Of a stretch of 64,000 bases of DNA, positions 44,401-56,400 are shown piece after piece. The notes beneath the pieces were generated by a model. That model had not been told where the DNA came from. It did no database searches and worked only from the letters and a program-made list of their open reading frames with translations. Source of the stretch: Trichobilharzia regenti (lineage: Eukaryota > Platyhelminthes > Trematoda > Strigeidida > Schistosomatidae). The DNA lies in NCBI GenBank assembly GCA_944472135.2, contig OX235265.1, forward strand, positions 44,179,459 through 44,243,458. The letters are read 5' to 3'. The stretch's first letter is position 1. Every line of letters begins with the position of its first letter. The position numbers and the translations under genes are program-made.

Positions 44401-47400
44401 TTCACACAGAGATCCCAGTTACTGACAGTCGACCACACCGTAGGCTAATTTAGTGTTTAGCTTAGATAAGTATACAATATGACAAAATATAGTATGATGT
44501 TTTGAGTAAGTAGAAAACAATTCAACCTTTAGAACAACAAAAAAATACTAAATACAAAAATGAATTTCCTCTCACTTCATAAGGATGACCATACAACTTT
44601 TTCACTTCTGGCCATAAAGTTGCATGCTGTAATCGATCCTCCGTAGGAATTTCATCATATATAGACTGAGAATTTAGAATAAAAAGGAAAGTGTTCAGAT
44701 AATTTAATGCAATTTAAGTGAATGATAGTTTATAGCTGTCTTTTTTTCCAGTGCACAAAACATCCCTTAAGTGCATATATATATATATATATATATCAGT
44801 TAGAGAACCATTGAAAACCAGCATTGAAGTACTGGACAGCTGTTTCATCCTAGTCTGGGAATTATCGGCACTACGCACCCGCTGCCCGGGTTCGAACCCA
44901 GGATCTTCCAGTGAAAAGTAAAGCTCAATGGTTCTCTAACTGACCTCAATCCGAGATCAACTCGTAAAAACAAAACTAATCTTTACAAACCAACTATAAA
45001 AAATATACATATATACTGCTTGAAAAAAATTAAAGTTTAACACTATCAATCGTGTCTAAATCTTAAAGCAGAAAATGAATGACATTCTCCAAAGGAGGTT
45101 TGTAAAGAAGAGATTTTCCAAAATACAGAATACGCGTCTTGTTTAAAAGCTCCTTAGTCATCTTTTGAGCTTCGAGCGGGACATACGGCTACATACGCTT
45201 GAGCGTTAAAGTTTCAGTAACAGTGGTTTTTACATGGGTAGGTCTGCTAACCTCAAGCCCAAGCTTTCTTCTTTATCAAGCCTAGTATCACCAGCTAGGT
45301 GAGATTTAAGAATGCGTCAGGCAATAGTCAAACCCAGACCAAGTGCCTAGCATCCTTGTATCCTTGATCCACCGACACTTCTAAGTGAATGCATTCAAAT
45401 TCACATCACATCAACCTTAACAGTTATAAAGCTGAAAATATGTTGGATAATTGAAGTTGTTTACTCATATGAATACCTGGAGCTTATCATTGGGTGAGGT
45501 GATTATGCAGGATTTATCTTGTAGAATTGAGAAATTCTAGTGTCAAAGCAATGCTGCACATAGATCGTAGAGGTTTTATTGTTGCATTAGTCATTAAAAT
45601 TCACAGAAAAGGATTACAGTTCAAAACTCTGATATACAACGCGTGGATTGTACAATCAAGTAATTTTGTATAAACATAAACACAGTACATCTAATTGACT
45701 AGTAAACAGAAATATGAATGGATACTCACATACAGTATTGGTACAACTCAGGTAACCTTCCATGATGTAGAGTAGCAAATCAATTATTGTGAACTTATTG
45801 TGACGTGACAAAAGGACTGAAAAACTCTTTTGATCCTACCTCTATTTAAAGCTTATTTCAACAAGGCGACTGATTTAGCTAGTAGAGAAAACATTTATAC
45901 AAAAAGTGAGTGAGTTTCACCATAGAACTAACCTTGCACAGAAGTGCAGCAGTTCAAGTTAGTGCACTCCATGTAGCATACAAAGGTAAAGAAAAGGGAT
46001 TCTAAAAAGAACTACACTGAGCACGAGAAAACCTGAGGGTTTCATCGTGAGCTGACATTGGTTAGAGAACCATTGGAAAACCTGGGAGTACTGGACAGTT
46101 GGTTCGTCCTAGTTCGGGACTCTTCAGTTACCTGGAGCTCCAGTGGGAAGTCGTGACCAGTAGGCTGCAGCAGGTCGAGTGTGAGGACAAATACTCGCCG
46201 AAGACATTGGCTAGCGGTGGCTCTATATCGTGAATTGGCAGAAGTTATAATCCATGCACTGGCCATTTGATCGGGTCCCAGTGGCTTAATGGTCTACGAG
46301 CTCGCTGGCTTTGTAATCAGAAGGTCCTGGATTCGAACCCCTGCGGTGAGTGCGTACTGCAGAAGAGTCTTAAACTAGGACGGGGGAAACAGCTGTCCAG
46401 TACTCCCAAGTTTTCCAATGGTTCTCTAACTAATATCAGCTCATGATGAAATCCTGTAACTAATCAACCAAATCCCTACAAACCAATACTTGAAAATCTG
46501 AGGGTTTGATGAATATAAGAAACAGCAAAAAAGGTGAATGCGTCTAAGGCAGTTACACTGATTGTGAGCCACAACATCAACAGTCTCAAGCCATTGATTC
46601 TTAGCATCCCGAAGAACTCAACTAGGTAACATTCACCTACATATCCCTACATGACTGGCTCAAACCAATGATCAGAGACTTCATCGATCGATCCCATGTT
46701 TCGGTTTGACCACATCTAAATATTTTTCCAACCTAATCCTATGTCAGCTAACACTACTCAATAAGCGGATGGCGGAGGCTCAGAATGCGCAACATAATGC
46801 CCTAAGAACCTCAACAGATGCAGAGAGTCACAGCCGATTCGATTGATTTACTTTCCCTACCTAACTCTCCAAGCTTAACCTGAATATGGCTCACCATATT
46901 ATCCCACTTGAAATTTATCCATAAAAGCCAGTACAACTGCAACGATAATAGTAATACTGAACGACTGAAAGGAATACACACCTACCTCGTCTTCATTGGT
47001 GATTTCAGCTTTTCCATCATTCACATATTCATTATGGTTTACATCGTATTCATTGTTAACACCATAACCATTAGTGTTCTCCGATGTTGCATTAACAATT
47101 TGATTAGAAAGACCAAGTGGTGGTTGTACAGCACCTGAATAAAAAAAACAGAAGGAATATTAATTACATCTAATGGATGAACGTTGATTGAAGAAAAAGA
47201 TGAACACAATATTCTCAAGTGTTGGTTTGTAGGAATTTGATTGAATTACGAATTGGATTAGGTTCGATCAGTGGCTGAATGGTCAACGAGCTTACCTTGT
47301 AACCGGAAGGTGTTCACGGTTCAAACCCCAGTGGGTCCGTATTGATGAGGAGCCTCAAACTAGGACGAAACAGCAGTCCAGTACTCCGCGACTTTCTAGC

Positions 47401-50400
47401 ACACTAGCACACTTTCTCTAGCACAATATTTCCCCTTTAATGCTTATCATGACCTCTTCGTTGACCATTATTTATGGCTGTAGATGAAACTAACACTTGA
47501 CATAAAAATTGAAGGCTGAATATATAAGTTACCGCCAAAATGAATTTATCACCCTTTCTTTATTAGTTTGTTTATTAGATATATCACACAGTGAAACAGT
47601 ATTATTTACTGGATGACAAGGTTTCGAACAAAATTTATTACTGTTCATAATCATATCAATTGTAATCACACGACTTTGAAACTTGAGTTTTATAGTTTTC
47701 TTTGTCTTCTCCTATTTGTCGTCGTTAGGGTAGTAGAATTTTCCAGATATCTGGGACAGGTGGTGAATCATTCCTGTTACATGTATTTGCAGTTGATTCG
47801 ATAAATAAAGCTTCTGTTATCAATCTCTCCCTATAAACTGTGACATTAGATTTTAAAACTGTAATCCTATCCCCCCCCTATTGTATGGTTGTATGTAACT
47901 CCATGTGGTGAGTGCTATAACTGAACTATTCTATAGATTTCTTATCTTATTCGGGTCAACCGATCTAGATTTAGCTAGGTTTTTATGTTCGGCTAGTCCG
48001 ACTGCCCCTGTTCTACTAGTTTGACCTATGTATTTGACCTGACAGTCATTGCAGGCAGGGTATTAGATAAACTAAATTGTTTTGTTCTAAAGGCTCCACA
48101 GGATCCTTTAACCGACAAAGCTTGTTTCTAATTGAGTTTGTGGGTGGTTTGAATGCAGCCACTTTTATTCCTGCCTTGTTAGGAATTCTTCGTAAGGTTT
48201 CTGAGGTTCCTTCCTTGATTGATAACAGAAGCTTTATTTATCGAATCAACTGCAAATACATGTAACAGGAATGATTCACCACCTGTCCCAGATATCTGGA
48301 AAATTCTACTACTCTAACGACGACAAATAGGAGAAGACAAAGAAAACTATAAAACTCAAGTTTCAAAGTCGTGTGATTACAATTGATATGATTATGAACA
48401 GTAATAAATTTTGTTCGAAACCTTGTCATCCAGTAAATAATACTGTTTCACTGTGTGATATATCCAATAAACAAACTAATATGGAATTATCACCCTTTCG
48501 TTTCCACCTACTTGAATGGGCAGAACAAAGACAGTCAAATACGATTCCAACTTCTTCACGGAATTTGGTTTTATGTGATTTTGTATTATGCGCTAAGATA
48601 AAGTCTATAGTGATATCAGATATTATAAAACTGGCAGTTTTAAAAGTGTTCTATCGATTGTTTTCTTATACAGTTTCAGTATCTGTTGTGATGTTTGCTA
48701 TCCTTATATCAAAGTGACTCAGCCAGCTATCTCGACAATTTAATTATGACAAAGAAAACAGGATTTCGGAAACTAGGTGGGAGCATTTCTTTCAACGACC
48801 AACAACACGTTAAAGTTTCAATAAATATTAGGTAGAAAAAAATTATTTTTTTATATTTTTGATTGCAGCTTGATTCCACACCGTATTTTTGGTACACGTA
48901 TGGAATTTTCAGTATGTGATATAGGTAGCCCGAATTTTGCAGACCGACCATAGATATCAGGTGTTTGTCGGCAGGGGATCAAAACTCGGACCATGTTCAT
49001 GGTCGGCGAGAGTCCTAACTACTGTCCCACCGACGCAACAATACATTTCAACTAATGGGATAAACAGCCAAAATTCTGATTTACTAGAAAAATAAGGTGG
49101 GAGGGACAGAGATGATGAATATGCCCGAAAACCAACAACGATAACAAGCATAAATGCATTATCAACTGGAGAAATCTAAAGGAAGTCAATTCTTTCCCTT
49201 ATAATATATATAGACATCGTTGTTTCAACTATAAAGACGGTACAGATGGGGATATCAAAACCAGCCAGAGTTGGAAAAGCACAACAGACAGCTCATCATT
49301 GCTGTGAAATCAGTATGGATATGCCAGATGCACTAAGCATAAGAAACAAGATCTGAATTTTCAACATCACTGTCAAATTAATCCTTCCTCTATGCAACTG
49401 ACAGACTTGGCACGTAAAAGAAATAGCTTTCAACAGGCTTCGGACTTTCACATAAACAGCTATCTCTGCAGCTCCGTAATGAAAATCAATTGACCAGTTA
49501 GGAAGGATTAGCGACAAAGAAATCTGGTAAGGAACTAGGCAAGAGTCTTTCGCTCGATAAATAGGCAAAAGAAGATGGGAACGGATTGGTTACATGCTAA
49601 AGAGTGAGTTGAGTGACATCACGTTTAATGCAGATTCTTGGAGTGGAACCCCAGGGGGGAACGACAAGTTGGACGTTCGTAGTTAATATGGATGAGATCC
49701 TGTGAGGAGGAAATCAAAGCTTATGGACAATCGTGGAGTCATCGAAACAGGACTGAAAAGAACAAAGTGAGATGGCGATGTGCTGTCGAAGCTACTTTGG
49801 AACCCAAAGGAAAAATGATAGTAATTATTATTATTACTATTATTATTATCACTGTAGAGACAGTCACGGCAAATAAAGGGGTTGTACAAATTGATTTTGA
49901 ACAAATATTTGGCTCATTCAAATGAATTATGAATGCTTTTGATGTATGTAAAGGACAAACTCATAGCGAACTAGTAGGTTTACATGAAATGCGACAAATA
50001 GCTTTAAAGACTCCGTTAGTGCCGACCTAATTCCTCATACGAATAAAGTGATGAAATCATACACAACTAATTACCGCTTTGTTAGCTATGTTAGCGGATA
50101 TAGGGTCAGGCTGGAGAAAAGCTAGCGGCGGTCAAACAAAAACTTGGCATCAGTCAATGAAATCCACAACAGTCGGTCTAAGCCACTTAGAAAGGTGTAG
50201 ACTTCCAGGCTGGGGTCCTCGGGACGGTAAAAATCTATGGTTGGAAACAATTGGTGACATGGCTCAAAACCGTTCTCAGTGGCGCAGATGCATCCACTCC
50301 CTGTGACTTATGATCTTCAATGAAACTGTTTTGTATTTCTTTATTACTCCTTTGTCTCACACCTCTGCTCACTGTTTCTATTATGCTTTTCTTGTATTTT

Positions 50401-53400
50401 CTTCTCTTGCTTCGCGTGCTACACGGAGTGTGGCGACTTGAACTTCCGCACATTTGTGCAAAGTTCTATGTCGAAAACAGACAGACAATTATCGCTTTCA
50501 TTAGTCATCGCCTAACCAAGGATTGATGGTAATAAGAAATTCTACGATGAACTGACTTAAATCATACGCTTCACGTGACTGCCTCTCTACGAGAGCAGTT
50601 AAACTAGTAAATGTTATGTTCAGAAAACGGTATAGAAGCCATTCTTTCTGTCCTTCCAATCTACTTGCTCCCGAAAGTGCACGTAAATTCATAAGCGCAG
50701 TTGGAGGTGACATCGTCAGGGTATTTATCCAGTTTTAAGTGGCTTATAGGAGTGGTGCTGTATACTGTTATGAGTTTTGCTGCCGGGAAGCTTCTATTTA
50801 ATGCACATCTCAGTCTTTTGTCAATCTTTTGTGACACTGCATCTCCTTTGAATGGGAGACAAAGAAACACTTTTTTCTTTTCTACAGTGGGATCCTTTTC
50901 TTTCTTATCTTTTCCTCTGCTATACTTTTGTATAAATCCCTCCGGGTATCCATTTTCTCTTAGGCATTTCTCAACGAAACCTAACTTTTCTTCAACCTTC
51001 TTCGGTGAGCATAGCTTCCTGGGTCTGTTGTACAAAGTCCTCATTAATCCACGTTTATAGATTGTGGGAAAAAAGCTGTTATAGTGAAGATATTTTCCAG
51101 TCCAGGTTTATTTTCTACAAATTGATGATGAAATCTTAAACTAAAAAATTGTAATGCTTACATTTTGGATGCGTCAATTTTATAGTATCTCTTCTCTACT
51201 ACCACTCAAACATTAAAGTATGTTACTATCATCTATATAACCATTTTAATTTCAGGTAATGGTGTGCAGCTGATGAGAACCTGTGAAGCAGAATGACGAT
51301 ATCATTTTATACTGCGAATTTCGTCTTCTTTTCTTTATCGAAATTTATCAAGGGAACCAAATGTATGAAGAAATTAAAATTATGAATAATTACTTTCAAA
51401 GTGTAGTAGAGACTGACATTTAATCTAATTATGTGAAGAATAAATTGTATTTTAGAAAGTAAAGCCGATAAAATAATACTAATTCACTGTGTGCTAGACC
51501 TGTCTAATGAACAAACTAATAGTGGAATAGTAATAATAACATTACTAAATTAGAAATAACACTATCAATCCCTTTTTCGACTAACAGTGTTCAGTTAGAT
51601 GTAAGGGGAGAAAAAATGATTTTTCAGAAAGGGAGAAGATAAAAATAGAACTTTTAATCTGTTAGCAAAACTTTTGACAATTGTAAAATGTGTATAACAT
51701 CAAAGTGTCATATTTTTCATTGGTGAAAATGACATCTGAAATAGATAAAATTTATCTTCTCTCATTCATAGGTGTTGATTATGCCAACATTAAATACTTT
51801 TTTATGTATAGATAGTATTGTCTGCCTAGAATTACAGAGATTAGTAGAAGTGGTGAATTTGTATTTCAGGGAATGATATGTACTCATTATTATTATTTAT
51901 TTGATTCTTTTTGCGTTCCAAGAGGAGCATAGGGCTTCAAACTTCAACTTTGAGGTTTCAGTAGCAGTGATGTTTTAACGGGATGGAGTTGCTAGCCCCA
52001 TGTCCAATCTTCCCTCTTTGTCCGGGAATGAGCGCCGAATAAGGATCGAACCCTGGACTGCATGCATGCTTGGCGAGCATCCTGCCACTGGACCATCGAC
52101 GCGCTCTATCTCCCGTGTGAAGTGGTATAATAAGGTGAGCAACATCAAGGTTAGGCGTAGGTCGAGTTCTAGGTAAGGAGGGGAAATCAATCGACGAAGC
52201 TGTGAAATTACATCGACTGAGATGGTTAGGACATGCGTTACGCATTCCTGCCTAGTCATCGCCTTCCTCGACAATCGGAAGTGTTAGCTGATATAGGGTC
52301 GCTCAGGCTGGAAAAGAGCTCGTGGCGGTCTAACCAAAACATGGAACCAGTCAATGAAATCTACAACAGTTAGTTTAAGCTAGTCACGTAGGAAGGTGTA
52401 GAATTCTTGACTGGTTGGGGTCCTCGAGACAGTGAAAACCAATGGTTGGAAACAATTGGTCATATGGCTCAAAATCGTTCTCAATGTCTGGCGCAGATAT
52501 ATCCACTCCTTGTGACTTATGATTTCCAATGAAACTATATTGTTCTTCGTTACTACTATTCCTTTGTCTCACATCTCTGTTTACTGCCTCTATTATGCAT
52601 TTGCTCTATTTTCTTCTCTTGCTGTGTGTGGTACAAGGAGGGAGTGTGGCGACTTGAGCTGCTGTATATTGGTGCAAAGTTCTATGTCGAAAACAGGCAG
52701 ACAGATAGACAGATATGACCTTTAATATTCTGAAGAGAAGGACAGTCTCAGTCAAAATAGCCTCGAGATACTGACCAGAAAACTTTATAGTTTGAATTCC
52801 AATATATACCATGTCTGACACACGGGGTGTTGTCAATATCTTGAACAAGACACAAACAATGAATACTGTTAAATCACAGGAATAGTGAAAAACAACTTAC
52901 ACGTGCCTACAACAGTCGCTAATTAAATCAATACGAGCTAAACACCAGAGATATTTATCCATCATCACAAGTCTGCTCAAAGTTCATGATCGAGTTGCTT
53001 TTGAGTTCGATTAAAACTTGTCTGACACCCTAATCAAGTTTCACAGTACTGTGACAACGAGCAGTGAGTGTCCGACTACAAGTACTCATTATTATTTATT
53101 ATTATTATTGTATCCTTTAGTTCCTAGAGGAACATAGGGCTTCAGCTGCGCACCTCCATTGCCTTCGGTTTTCTGACAACTTTTTCACCCTGTTCCAGGT
53201 CTGTCCACATGCTTTCATCTCCTCCTCGCATGACCTCCTCCAAGTTACCCTTGGACGACCAACTCGCCGCCTCCCTTTCGGGTTCCACTCGAGCGATGGC
53301 TTGTCTAGTGATGTCACTTGATGGTTTCCTCAGCGTATGGCCAATCCATCTCCATTTCTTTCTGCCTATTTGTTTCACAATCGGTTCCTGATTGGTTCGC

Positions 53401-56400
53401 TCCCAGAGATCCCTGTCGCTGATCTTTTCTGGCAATCTGATCTTGAGTATTGAGCGGAGACAGCTGTTAATGAAGGTCTGAAGTTTGTTTGAGATGCTCT
53501 TTATGACTCGCCAAGTCTCTGATCCGTATAGTAGCACTGACTTCACATTGGAGTTGAAAATCCAGATCTTATTTTTGATGCTGAGTGCTGTTGGCCTCCA
53601 CACAGATTTGAGAGTAATGAAAGCTTGTCTTGCTTTTCCGATTCTGGCTTTGATATCCTGGTCAGTTCCGCCTGTAGTTGAGACGATGCTTCCCAGGTAG
53701 GTGAAGGAGGTTGTTTCTTTCAGGTTCTTCCCATTTATGCTGATTGTTGTCTGCTGTTGTTGCTGTTGGCTAGGAATCTTCATCACCTCTGTTTTATCTA
53801 TGTTCACTTGAAGTCCTATCTTTGATGCTTCTTCTGCCAACTTGTTACTTTTCACTTGCATATCTTCCGGTTTATGGGAAATCAGACATATATCATCGGC
53901 GAAATCCAGATCCTCCAAGACTTTTGTGTCAGTCCATTTATGTTTTAAACATAGACAAGTACTCATTATAGTTATTAGTATATACCATGTAGGTCAAACT
54001 ATCACCCCTTAATAAAGTGGTCCGGAGTTCTAGCCCACGCCGACGCACACCTGATATCTATGGTCGGCCTGCGAAATTTTGGCCACCGATATCCACGCTG
54101 AAAATTCCATACTTGTACCAAAAATGCGGTGTGGAATCAAGCTGTAATCAAAAAATAAATAAATAAAAATAAATACTATACTTACCTGCAGGTACAGAAT
54201 TATCAGCAAGTATAACATCCAACTTCTGACGAACCGTTGAAGATTTATACAATTGTTTAAAAGATTTTAAAAATGCTTTGGTAGTTTTAAATACACGAAC
54301 TACTTTTTCATCACCGGCTGATGCATATAAGATTGGTGAAATGCTTGCAATTGCATTCATATCATAACCATGAATTTGTGGTCTGGCTAGTTCATACCAA
54401 TATTCTAAATAACATTAAAATAAAATAATGCGAGGTATTTTAATAAGACAGATAAAGATAAATGGAAATATTTTTAATTGAATGATATTGTAACAACAGA
54501 AGACAAGGGCCAGGAAACATCGTTTATTAAGGAAATCAACACATATTTATAGATTTTCATGTACATTATTATAGATTATTTTTAGCAGAATAACCCAGTC
54601 TTCTGATTGGTTGTTTCTCATAAAAAGCTAACCTTGCATCTCTTTGTGGCTGTTTCTTGAATGTCAGATGATCTATGCGTTAACTGTATCCGCCTACGCA
54701 AAACCTTCCTTCTCATTTTTCCCAAGACCAATATTGAGGACATAAACATTAATGTAAATTACTGTCCACCAATTTTGGCTGACAGCCACCTCTCACCACA
54801 CTTGTCCCCCCGTTAAAGACTTGCGACTGAAGTCTGTTCGGTCTTCTTGGTTCTAGGGGCTTTGCTCGTTTGTGTTGCTGTCTGGAATCTCGGCACTCGC
54901 TGATGTTCACCTGTTTCTCTTTGTTTACAATTGTCATTGTGTCTGCGTAACCCCATCTCAACGTGACCATGTGTGGTCCTTCCCACTTTGGAAACTGTTT
55001 GCCTGACCCTGTCGCACATTCGTCAGTATTTCGCCTTACACTTTAATATGCTGCTTTCTCCCGACCTCCCAGCAGCGTCCCAAGTAGCAGACTCATCGCT
55101 GATAGATCCTAAACGCCACTCAACTGCGCAGAAGCCTCGAAGTCCAAAGTCCATATGTCTCCATCAAAAACTGCAAGGCCTAGGCTTTCCATTTGTCGGT
55201 AGGCAGAGACACCAAATGTAACAACAGAAGACAATGGCCAGGCAAAAGATCATTTATTAAGGAACACACGTAAATTGACGTAAATTACTGTTCACCAATT
55301 TCGACTAACAGCCAGCTTTTACCACAATGTAAAAACTATGTGTAGAATATACTAAATATAAACCAGTAAATAAAGTCAAGTGTTCCAGTGGTTCAAAGGT
55401 AGAATTCTCGCTAATGACGCATGTGACCCGCCTTCGATTCCTGGCCGATGAAATCCTGAACTTCGCTTAGCTTGTGGTAAACCAGGAGAAGAGGAATGGT
55501 TGAGCTTGATGCTAGCAATTCTACCCCGCACAAATGTGGTGAGAGCTGGCTGCTAGTCAAATTGGTAGACAGTAATTTACGTCAATGTTTACGTCTCCAA
55601 TATTGGTCGTGAGAAAATCTGAACAAAGACTGATTCAACAACCAACCACAGCAGACTTTGCGTAGGCGGATACAGTTAGCATATAGATGATCTGACATTC
55701 AAGAAACAGCCACAAAGAGATGAAAGATTAACTTTCAGTGAAAAACAACCAATCAGAGGACTGTGTTTGTCTATTAACAATAATCTATAACATGTACATG
55801 AAAATCTATAAATATGTGTTGATTTTCTTAATAAACTATCTGTTTCCTGGCCCTTGTCTTCTGTTGTTACACAAACAGCACCATTACCACTGGAACTTTA
55901 AATCTCGAAGTTAGAGACCTACTTTTACTGGGAACGGAAAGAAACGCACACCAGCCTAATGTTTAGTACAGAATATAATAAAAATCGGTAATTGCTTAAA
56001 AACCTATCAAAGATGGCAGAAATATCAAGAGAAATTACGTGTTTTGTTGAATAAAACGACTAATTATATAATAAAGAATACAATTCCTTTATCCGAACCA
56101 AAATGGTTCATGTAGGTAATCATCTACGAGTTAGTTTGCTAGTGACTGTGTGTAAGAAAAACAGCTTCAGTTCAATTCTTATTTAAACGCCTTGATACCA
56201 TACAAATTATTGTACCTTTTTTTATTGACATGATGTCCCGCAGAAAGTCTATGGGTATCATTCAAAATCCAAAGGAACAATAATAATCAATAACGTTAAC
56301 AACTGCTTAGTCTCATTTTGCTACCAAGAATCATCAAAAATTTGAATCGTGATTGTCAATATCGCTGTGTATGCAAACTTATGCAAAGAAATGCCCATCA

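Noticed and set aside
49692..49925. Open frame with several Ile-rich repeats
   Set aside because: It is the RTE tail read through an (ATT)n microsatellite.
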